This document shows positions 21,391 to 30,179 of a DNA stretch of 64,000 nucleotides, in pieces. The stretch's first letter is position 1; each line of letters starts with the position of its first letter. The position numbers were made by a program, and so were the translations under genes. The stretch is taken from contig CM030711.1 in the NCBI GenBank assembly GCA_017979445.1, forward strand, positions 9,145,221 through 9,209,220. The letters are read 5' to 3'. Origin of the DNA: Akebia trifoliata (Eukaryota; Streptophyta; Magnoliopsida; Ranunculales; Lardizabalaceae). A model generated the notes under the pieces. That model worked only from the letters and a program-made list of their open reading frames with translations, had not been told where the DNA came from and searched no databases.

Positions 21391-24300
21391 CCACAATTAT
21401 CTCTTAGCATTAAAAAGAAGCTTAATGGACTTAAAATGTAGAAAATTCTATAGAACAAAATATCAACAATTGGAACTGTCTTCCACCTAGGTTATGTGCA
21501 GGGTTACAAATTTATAAGAAACACCCAAACAAGAGAAAATCTAACATCACTTTATCTGATTCCATAAAACCCATCAGTATCAATGTTGCAGAAACTTATG
21601 CCCTTTATTGTTGAGTGTTGTCTTTTCCTCTTCCACTCCGGATGTCACGTGCTCCCGTATCGTGCCCTAGTTCGACCCGTGACCCTCTTATATTCATAGT
21701 TGCACCCTTCCCCGTCAGATAGGTCTTTTGAGGTAAATGGTTGTCAACATGGTATCAGAGCCTTAGGTTTGTTTATGTTGTGGCTAGATCCCAAGCTATA
21801 CATAGAAATCCAATTATTGAAATTAATCCCTTCTAGCACTAAAGCAATTAATTCCAACAACCAAACCCCAAGAATGTGTTGCAAAATAAATACAAGTAAT
21901 AATAAAGAAAATAGAGAAATGAACACAATCACAACACAAGATATACGTGATTCACCCACAATGAAGTTACATCCACGGGCAATCCGGCAAGTAGAAATTT
22001 ACTACTTAAGGAAGAAATTACAAGAATGAAGATTTATACTTACCTCCAACTCTCCGGTGAAAACCCACCAAATCTCTACACCCAACTCTAGTAAATACCC
22101 AAACAAGAAATTGATCCCACTTCCGTTGTCACAAGCCTTCGACTATAATGTGGAGATCAACCCCAACAACTTTGAGCATCTAGGTTTTACTAGAGAAGAA
22201 AAATACTCACATAGAGACTCAATCTTTTCTCACACCTTTTAACAAAAGAGAAAAATTCATTTTAAAGGAACCCCCTTTTAAAGTCTCAATCTAAGGACCC
22301 CTTTTGTTTCTCATAAGCTAATGAAAGAAAATACTAAAAATACCCCACATAAGTAGAAACCTCAAGAAACAAAAGAATGTGGTGATTTTATATCACCAAA
22401 CCCAACAATTTAGGTCATGGATTCGAGTCTCCCCGAAGGAATTTTCCACCCTTATGGGTGAGAGGGAGTGTTGAGTTATCCGCCTCTGCTCTCGGGTGTC
22501 ACGTGCTCATGTATTATGCCCCGGTTCGACTCGTGACCCTCTTATATTTATGGTTGCATCCTTTCCCATCAGATCGGTCTTTTGGGGTAAATGGTTGTCA
22601 ACATTTATTTCCTTGGTCTTTTAGCATGGAACTTCTAATTGAGACATTTATTGTACAAAACAATGGGTAATGGGCATCTGTCAAACACTTCCATAAGACT
22701 AAAAAAACTTATAAATTGTAGTATTACAATTTTTTTGATTGATAAGGGAATAAAATGATACAACGACGGGAAGGTTGAGACGACCCACCCTGAGGGAAAA
22801 AAAACAGGTAACTAAGGAAGTTCAATACTACAAATGTTTTCTTACAATTTTATTAGAAATACCTAAATAAGAGAAAACCCAGCATGGCTTGATCTAGGCC
22901 TGTCAATGGATATCCGAAAATTTGAATTCGAATTCGAATTCGATTCGAAAAATTGGATATTATTCGAATTTTTCGGATATCGAATTCGAATTTGGATGTT
23001 ATTTTAATATTCAAATGAGTTTCGGATACGAATTCGGATGTTGTGAAATCCGATTTGATAATATCCGCTCCGATTTAAATATATATGTTATATATTCATA
23101 ATATACAACAATATATATATATATATACAACAAAATTTAATTTTAAAACTTTATCTTCTCTAAACCGCAAACGCAAAAACCAGTCGGTAGCCGGCAAAAT
23201 GGTAAGGGTGGGTTTCGACCGGACCATCTCCATAACCACTATCTTCTCCGGCCGGCGAGCATCAGGTAATACTTCCTCTCTCTCTCACTCTCAAAGCAAA
23301 ACGATTTTTGCCAAAACCCTTTATTTTTTTCCAGCGAGCTCCATGACCACCATCTTTCTTCGGTCGGCAAGCATCCATGCTTCCAGGTAGATACTTCATC
23401 TCCCTCTCTCAAAGTAAAACCCCATTTTTTTCCTTTAAAATTCCATCGGCTTCAACCTCAAACCAAAATAGGAAAATCGGTTGGGTTTTTTTTGTAGATT
23501 GAAGAGGATGGTAGAGATCGAATCTAATTTTTGTAGGATTTTTATCGGATCGGATATTATCGGATATTCGATATACTTTTCAAATTCGAATTCAAATCTT
23601 GGTTAGTGATATCTGATCAAATTTGAATTTGAATTCGGATATCACTATTTTTTTTCGGATTCGAATTCGGATATAGCACTATCCGATCAGATACCTATCC
23701 GTTGATAGCCCTAGCTTGATCTGACTCTAAAAAACTAATCTGTATTAATATTGCAGAGAGTTAAGCCATTGTCACTTAGGGGTTGTAACATATAACTTCT
23801 AATTGAGACATTTATTGTGCAAAACAATGGTTTCATAATAAGCATCTGTTGAACACTTTCACAATAGTAAACACGTGTATGACTTGATCATTTATATTTT
23901 ATTCAGGCTTGTATTGATAAGATTACATCATATCATGTATACTAATTCAAACTAAACAAAAAAGAATTGGACTTGGGGTTCTAGATCTCCTAGATCACTT
24001 TGAGAGTGAATGACTGATGTAGGACAATAAGGGGAGATAAGAAAATGGAATTTGATTAGGCAAAATAAGAGATTTAGGGAAATCTGGTTCGTGATTGGGT
24101 TAAGGATTTGGGCAACATTAGGAGAGATAAGAAAATGGAATTTGATTTTGGAAAAATAGAGGATTCAGGAAAATCTGATTAGGGATTGGGTTAAGGATTT
24201 GGTTTAGGATTGGGTAAGGATTATAGGTTGGATTCTTAAACGATTAAAGGTTCTTGATGGTTTCTTGATTTTTCACATCTCACAAATAAAAAAAGAAGAT

Positions 24301-27300
24301 AGATGATAAGAAAGAGATTAAAGAAAAGGAAAATATATATATATATATACCTTGGAATCACTCCAATGATTTCCATGGCAACAATCATGTTGAATGCACC
24401 AATATTCAAAGAAAATAGAAAGTTTTTGTTTATTCCATTCATTTTCTCCATAAATAAACCCTAATACAATCTATAAATAAATAAATAAAATCAACCAAGA
24501 GTCCTAATAAAATTAAAATACCTAATTTTCGTAACTTTCTCTCTTCTAAATGTTCAACCCTATTAAACTTAAATAAAACACATCCTAACTTATATAAAAC
24601 ACATCCTAAAGTTACCAAACTGTCCATAAATATTATACTAAGACCATGGGCCAATAAAACATGAAATAAGCCATAGAAACATAAATTCAAGTCTTAAAAC
24701 AGAAATTTAAATAGAAATTAAAATCTACTCTTCAAGATTTGATGTCCCCATCAATTCTCCTCAACTAGGAATATTTCGTCACTAGAAAAATAAAATTGTA
24801 GTAATTCTCATCATCGGTTACGTTCCGCATTATTCTCTTCTAGTTGGAGAAAACTCGACCTCGAGTTTTAAAGTGCTTGAGAATGATCATGATAATTTGT
24901 GGTTCATCTCTTTTGGTGAAGATTCGTCTTTGTGTCTTGATGTTGTGTTGAACTATTAACTTCAAATTGCTAACTTTTATCTTGGAAAAGTTTTCATTAT
25001 ACCTGTTTGAGATGATTAAGTCGATTTGAGGTATTGAAGGAATAACTTTATCATTAACAAAAACTCTAGATGTTGGCTACAAAAGATTTTCCTTAGGCTC
25101 TTTTGACGTAATTTCTACTTCATGATCTTCATTAAGATTCAATAATGATGCTTCACACTCCTCAATTTCACTATCATTTAGATCAGGCTCATAGATTTCT
25201 TCATTACTCGCATTGTGTTTAGAAGGATGGACTTCTATCACATTTGCTTCATTATCCCTGTTTGAGCATTCTGATTTAAAGTGTCCAAAATGGTTGCACT
25301 TGAAGCACAAGTTTTGTTGTCTGAATTGTTCATACCATGTATCACGTAATTGCTTGTGCTTTTTGTTTTCCTTTATAATACGGTTACGAACAATCCGAAA
25401 ATATGCTAGAGAGGCGCGTTGACGTAATTCTAACAACATATATTTCAATTCCTTTGAGAACATCTTTGTTGAGTCCATCTCCCATCAACATATTCTGCTA
25501 ATTTTTTTTTTGCTTGGACCTATGCTTTGATACCAATTTAATGCAGGACGATGAGTGGAGATAAGAAAATGGAATTTGATTTAGGCAAAATAGGAGATTC
25601 AAGGAAATCTTGTTGGGAATTGGGTTAGGATTGGGTAAGGATTATGGGTTGGATTCTTGAAAGGATTAAAGGTTCTTGATGGTTTCTTGATTTCTCATAA
25701 TTGAAATAAGAAGATAGAGATGATAAGAAGAAGATTAAAGAAATGAAAAAGAAAAAAATATTTACCTTGGAATCACACAAATGATTTCCATGGCAACAAC
25801 CATGTTGAATGCAACAACATTCAAAGAAAATAGAAATTTCTTGTTTTTCCATTCGTTCTTCCCATAAATAAATCCTAATACAATATATAAATAAAAAAAA
25901 TCAACCAAGAGTCCTAATAAAATTAAATACCTAATTTTCGTAATTTTCTCTCTCCTAAAATTTCAACCCTAATAAACTTAAATAAAACACATCTTAAAGT
26001 TATCAAACTGCTTTTAAATATTATACTAAGACCATGGGTCAATAAAACATGAAAATAAAGTCCTAAAAAAGAAATCTAAATAAAAATTAAAATCTATTCT
26101 TCAAGATTTAATGTCCCCATCAATTCTCCTCGATTGGGAAGATTTCGTCACTGGCAAAATAAAATTGTAGTAATTCTCATCATTGGCTGCGTTCTGCATT
26201 AACGACCTTCTAAGCTCGAATTCTTCATTTATATTTATATGGAATCCAAAATAAATCCCAAGTTAGCCAAATTCTGTTTTTGTATAAGTGATTTGCTCAA
26301 AGAACCCAACCCAACTAGGAACCTAGAATGTAACACTAAACAAATAACTAAACCTAGAATCCCATCGAACACAATCTGTTGTTTTGATGTTGCAAGTTCC
26401 ATTTTTTCTATCGCTACCATGATAGATCTCCTTCTACCTTTGAAGCCATCTATTTGTCACTGTTGGTCCTTTTCAGTCAAGTCACTATAGATTAAAGGTG
26501 TTGTATTAGTTTTTAGAGAATATGTGTCTCCTTTTATGTAGCATAAGAGAAAAGGGAACTTAGCTCAATGTATATAAATGAGAAAAAATGAGGTGAGGTG
26601 CTTCAACGGCCTAAAGTGTGAGGCGTAAGCCTCATGAGCAAGCCTTTTTAAATGAAAACTAAAAACAAAAGATAAATGAATAATAGGATAAATTTAGTTA
26701 GTAAAAGAAATTTTTCAAGAAATATACAGTAACTGAGATATTGGATTAGTAAAATTATTAAAATTCATCAGGAATTTCCTTTTTTCCTATCTTTGGTAGG
26801 AAAACTCAACTTTAAATCAAATGAGAGAATATGGGAATTTGTTTAGATAAACAAACCTAGTGCCTGAAAATACGAAGCTAAGTTATTTTTGGTTCGCTTA
26901 TCCTTATGTAAGCATCATTTCTGACAATTCAAGAAACCATTCTACATCTAGAACTGTTAAGATCCACCGATAAACCATGGAAAAGAAAACTATAAATGTC
27001 CATTAGCTTTTGAGCTATTTGTGAAGGATTATTTCGGACAATTATTTCTATAAACTGTATTTTTTTGTGCATAGGAACAATAATATATATTTTTGTTTTA
27101 TCTTTCTTAATTTTTTCTTCTCTCTTTGTGCCAGATGGCATTTCGAAGACTACCACTGATAATACCCTTGAAGATCGTGACCCAGGATACGATGCCATGC
27201 TTAGTCAGATGGTAGGTCGTATCAAGTCAAAACCTGGAGGAAAGCCTGAAATGGGCCAGGTGAGGTTACGAGTTGATGCTACTTTTTTTTATAATTTTCC

Positions 27301-28579
27301 GTCAGGAAGTGTTGTGAATTTGGACCAGAATTTTTTGTGAAGGGCTTTTATATTGTTATCTATAATGTTTGAATTGTATCTTGAATCGTACGTAGATCTC
27401 AAGATTGGTGATTATAGATTTGTATCTAACCAGATTCAAATCGTTTGGAATAAGGTTTGGTTTTAATCATAGGATTTTAATAAGACTGATTTTGATATTT
27501 CCCACAGTTGCAATTAGATCATTGATGACAAAATATCCAGAATGTATCATCTTAATTATAAAGAATATGTTATGAATTATTTAACACTATTTTGTAATTA
27601 ATAGATGTTTCTTTTGCTCTCTTGCTTTTTGAATTTTTCAACTGCTGCCACTAATTCTGACTTGTTCTTGCTTCCATATTTTCAATGGGCCCTGTGTTGT
27701 AACTATTGTACTGGAAATATATACGGCCTTCTACATAGCCACCTAGGGAAATATGTATAACTGGCTTCTAATATGGAAATATATTAGGGAGGTCGGTTTT
27801 CATGGATTGTGGGTGGTGTTTTAGCCCCTTAAGGTGTGGATGCACTTGCTTCTTCGTGAGTGCTGGGGGGGATGGCTTTAAAATATAGTGCATCCTCAGA
27901 TGTCACGATGGAATCCTTTCCATTGGAATGTAGACAGTGCTGCAATAAAAATCAGTGTACTTAGATTGTCACAAAGACACAAAATTTAACCTCACCTTTG
28001 TCTGTAGAGTGTAAACAAATACTTGTCAAGTAGAACAGGAACTACCTTCCTCCTTGCTTACACTGTGCCACATGGCGACCCACATCGATAGGTCTCACAT
28101 TAGAAATCTCCTAGACCAGAAACCTTGATGTTTTTTATTCTTTTCAACAATCTAGAAGTACTGAAACCACTCAAGAAAAAAAAATCTAGTTTGCCCGGTT
28201 ATATGATCATTTGGTCTATAGTTTGATTTTTCAGATCTCCGTAACCACAAATTTTTATTAGATTTTTGAATTTTAAATATCTGGGTGTTTGGTGCAGGCA
28301 TTCATCGTGGAGAAGTATAATCGACCCATGCCAAAGCTGCGAAATACAAAGCCAGAATCAAGTCGCTATGAGGAAAGACCAGTTCCTCCCGGAACCCTAA
28401 ACGTAGCTCAGCTGCGACAGATCTTCCTCCTGCATAAAGGAAAGGGTGAAGATCATGACGGGCCCATGGATGTCCACCAGATTGCTACAAAGTTCCGAAT
28501 CAATGTCTTGCAGGTTCAAAAGATCTTGCACTTCCTATCCATTCCTCCTGAAGACAGGGCCGATAGGCGAAAAGATTAG
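20890..28579 (+). CDS. NDUFAF4-like complex I assembly factor (three exons, 191 aa)
   Basis: Exons are 20890-21058, 27135-27259 and 28298-28579, with GT-AG introns and matching phases (1, then 0). The protein starts MGQALRRATSRV and has a basic, proline-containing middle (RRPKVVPTVEPKMDP). Exon 2 adds DGISKTTTDNTLEDRDPGYD. Exon 3 ends in a helical region (LRQIFLLHKGKGED, FRINVLQVQKILHFLSIPPED). The MG start, P-x-xAP/VP-type middle and C-terminal IPPED-R/K ending match the NDUFAF4 (UPF0240) family in order and length (human protein about 175 aa). The known role is assembly of mitochondrial NADH dehydrogenase. An in-frame ATG at 20710 could add 60 residues with mitochondrial-presequence character. 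Recognition is by eye. Confidence 0.68.
21321..21388 (+). repeat. (TTC/CT)n tract followed by an uninterrupted 41-base poly-C run
   Basis: TTCTTC and CTCTCTCT repeats lead into CCCCCCCT and then 41 C residues (21348-21388). Homopolymer C runs of this length are rare in plant nuclear DNA. The opposite strand is a 41-G run. Glycine- or proline-only open frames here are artefacts of the tract. Its exact length is likely unreliable and polymorphic. Confidence 0.9.
21609..22603 (+). mobile_element. TRIM (miniature LTR retrotransposon) in intron 1
   Basis: Short LTRs (21609-21749 and 22469-22603) start TGTTGAG and end GTTGTCAACA. They are flanked by the perfect 5-bp TSD TTTAT (21604-21608 and 22604-22608). 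The first LTR is followed at once by TGGTATCAGAGCC (21750-21762), the Met-tRNA primer site. A purine tract GAGAGGGAG precedes the second LTR. The total is 995 bp with no coding capacity, which defines a TRIM. Confidence 0.93.
22895..23713. mobile_element. Non-autonomous hAT element in intron 1
   Basis: The ends are TAGGCCTGTCAATGGATA and the inverse form TATCCGTTGATAGCCCTA. The flanks GCTTGATC (22887-22894 and 23714-23721) are an exact 8-bp TSD. Subterminal regions are packed with GAATTCGAATTCG and CGGATAT motifs in both orientations. The middle (about 23160-23480) is more GC-rich and unlike the ends, and looks like acquired sequence. No transposase is encoded. Confidence 0.92.
24015..26201 (-). 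mobile_element. Short non-autonomous LTR retrotransposon in intron 1
   Basis: LTR copies at 24015-24832 and 25539-26201 share long stretches (GATAAGAAAATGGAATTTGA, CCATGGCAACAA, GATTTGATGTCCCCATCAA-type end). Read on the minus strand the upstream LTR is the 25539-26201 copy. It is followed by a Met-type primer site (TGGTATCAAAGC as the complement of 25523-25534). The flanks ATGAC (24010-24014) and ACGAC (26202-26206) make a one-mismatch TSD. Only about 700 bp of internal sequence with a gag fragment remains. The 24015 LTR has an extra internal duplication (24029 versus 24118). Confidence 0.85.
25077..25478 (-). pseudogene. gag zinc-knuckle fragment of the minus-strand LTR retrotransposon
   Basis: The 133-codon open frame contains CFKCNHFGHFKSEC, a perfect C-x2-C-x4-H-x4-C retroviral-type zinc knuckle. 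A basic helical part precedes it and an acidic tail follows. Protease, RT and integrase are missing. It lies between the primer site and the downstream LTR of the 24015-26201 element. The frame can only be supplied by related elements for mobilisation in trans, if at all. Confidence 0.8.
27260..28297 (+). other. Intron 2 of the NDUFAF4-like gene
   Basis: The donor is GGCCAG|GTGAGG and the acceptor GGTGCAG|GCATTC, in phase 0. The 1038-bp intron is AT-rich with no recognisable element. Confidence 0.75.
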
Positions 28580-28862
28580 TGATGTCTTATGGCTTTTGCA
28601 TCTCGTCTTATGATGATCTTAATGGGAAAGAACATGTAATGGTCAGATGGGCTTCAGAGTGCTTACAAGTGGTCAGTTGTTTGGTGGGCCAAATGGAGCA
28701 GAAAGGTCTTCATGTTTAGGAAGTTTTGTATGAGAAACCTAACTAACTGTTCCTTTTATATTGAGTGTAATTATGAGATTCAAAATGAGAAACACAAAAT
28801 TGTTTCATAATAATCAATTTATGAGATTTAATTGTTTGAATGGGGAATAATGCTTTTGTACT

Positions 28863-29022
28863 CATGGTTTTAAAACTCGTTTGACGCCTCTTCTCGTCCA
28901 TGAACGAGTCTTCCGATATGTTTGAGTCGTCACGTTCAACAATGAGCATAATAAACCTATGGTTTTAAATCTTGTCCCATATGTTTTACTTGTCTTGGTC
29001 TTGGATGAGATTTAAAACAATG
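28863..29022. mobile_element. Short relative of the 6760-7263 MITE
   Basis: It starts CATGGTTTTAAAACTCG and ends GAGATTTAAAACAATG, with CTCGTCC-type internal motifs and a second internal CTATGGTTTTAAATCTTGTC. The ends match the TIR of the 6760-7263 element imperfectly. It is probably a deleted derivative. Confidence 0.45.
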
Positions 29023-30026
29023 TTTGTACTACATTTGTGAATATTTTCATTGTTTTTTTTATGACAAATGATCAAGGAAAAGTAGTAGTGTGGGTTTGAT
29101 AGCTATGATCATCTGATTAAGTTAATTCTGGTCGGTCATAATGGTCCAGCTCATTAAATACCAAGTCTTGATGGAAACTTGATTGGATTCGAGCAATTTT
29201 CCCGAACGATGGACAGAGCAAAAGAGTATGACTGCAGGAGGAAAATGACTTCTCCCTTAAAAGTAGAATTGACATGAGTATAATTGTACATTCTTCCTGG
29301 AAAATGTTTTTCTGCCCAACCCACCTGGAAAATGCATTTTTTCAAGAAAACATATTTTCCCTCCCAAAAAATGTGATTTGAACTAGAGTTCTTTAATATT
29401 TTGACATGACCCATAATATAATGATTTTTTTGTTGTTATTCTCACTTGATATTTGAAACCAACAATGAATATACTAAACAAATCAAAGTTTTTAAAAAAA
29501 AATTTCCCAGAAAATTAGAATCTGAGATAACTTTGTATATTGTTGATATTAAGAAGGAATAGAAAATATAAACATTTGTCTAAAGAGAAGTACGTTCTAG
29601 CTTTTATTAAAGTATATTTAATTCAAACTACTTCATTAATTAATATATCATTAGACTACTTCATATCTTATGTGTCTAACAGAATCACTATTGGATCCTA
29701 AAATGTCTAGTCAGAATCAAATCCATAAATAATTATTAGGTCATCATGCTAAACTCGAAGCCGACTAATCAAAATTTTTATTTTTTATTTTTTTAATAAC
29801 AATTAATTATATGAAAATATTTTTTAAAGACAAATTATTTTCCTTTCTGGAAATTTATTTTTCCTCTCAAACAATACAGACATCTGGATTCTGATTGGTG
29901 GTGCGATTATAACCGACGATTTTTTCTCATTTTTTACATTCGTAAACCCTAGAAATACTAAACGAGCCCTCTCTCTCTCTGGTTGAAATCATCATAGTGG
30001 ATAACGCTTTCAGGTTTCCAGGCCAA

Positions 30027-30065
30027 ATGCGCAGCTTTTATGGTAAAATTTTCTTCGCTGGTTAA
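30027..30065 (+). other. Upstream ORF 1 in the PWWP gene leader
   Basis: ATG at 30027 opens a 12-codon frame (MRSFYGKIFFAG) ending TAA at 30063-30065, about 110 bp before the main ATG. Whether it is in the mRNA depends on the unknown transcription start and possible leader splicing. Confidence 0.35.
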
Positions 30066-30167
30066 CCATAAGAGGTACGGTTTCTTCTTTCGAACATCTA
30101 GGGTTTCGTCTTCTTCTTAATCGAAGCTACAGAAGCTTCGATTTACGATATTTTGATTCATCTTGCG

Positions 30168-30179
30168 ATGTCGCCATGA
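30168..30179 (+). promoter_or_regulatory. Minimal uORF (M-S-P-stop) overlapping the PWWP start codon
   Basis: ATG TCG CCA TGA occupies 30168-30179. Its TGA overlaps the main ATG at 30176-30178 in CCATGA. Ribosomes initiating at the upstream ATG would terminate directly on the main start, a layout that can allow reinitiation or lower output. It also raises the question of which ATG is used, but only 30176 opens a long frame. Confidence 0.5.

Larger units (their letters stand above)
21485..23850. repeat. Tandem duplication of intron sequence, each copy interrupted by a different transposon
   Basis: Copy 1 is 21500-21608 plus 22604-22700, split by the TRIM. Copy 2 is about 22840-22894 plus 23722-23850, split by the hAT element. 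Shared blocks are AAGAGAAAA..TCTAACAT/AACCCAGCAT, AATATTGCAGA/AATGTTGCAGA, and AACTTCTAATTGAGACATTT followed by ATTGT[AG]CAAAACAATGG. The interruptions fall at different sites. The duplication is therefore separate from, and older than, at least one of the insertions. Confidence 0.75.
21059..27134 (+). other. Intron 1 of the NDUFAF4-like gene, TE-filled (6.1 kb)
   Basis: The donor is CCTG|GTGAGT and the acceptor TGTGCCAG|ATGGC; phase 1 is kept (G+AT gives D). It holds a poly-C tract, a tandem host duplication, a TRIM, an hAT element and a minus-strand LTR retrotransposon (listed separately). 26202-27134 is AT-rich sequence without recognisable features. This intron is about ten times the total coding length. 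Confidence 0.75.
28580..30175. other. Intergenic region between the NDUFAF4-like and PWWP genes
   Basis: The first part is the 3' UTR of the NDUFAF4-like gene. A MITE relative is at 28863-29022. The rest is AT-rich. Near 29960-30000 a CTCTCTCTCT stretch and CGTAAACCCTAG look like the 5' UTR and core-promoter zone of the PWWP gene, with a TGATTGGTGG CCAAT-type motif near 29893. No other gene is seen. Confidence 0.6.

Noticed and set aside
21207..21458. Glycine-only and proline-only ORFs
   Set aside because: They arise from translating the poly-C/poly-G tract.
27065..27134. Signal-peptide-like N terminus upstream of NDUFAF4-like exon 2
   Set aside because: This is intron read-through ending in TTTGTGCCAG. 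Exon 1 at 20890 joins in phase and supplies the expected MG start.
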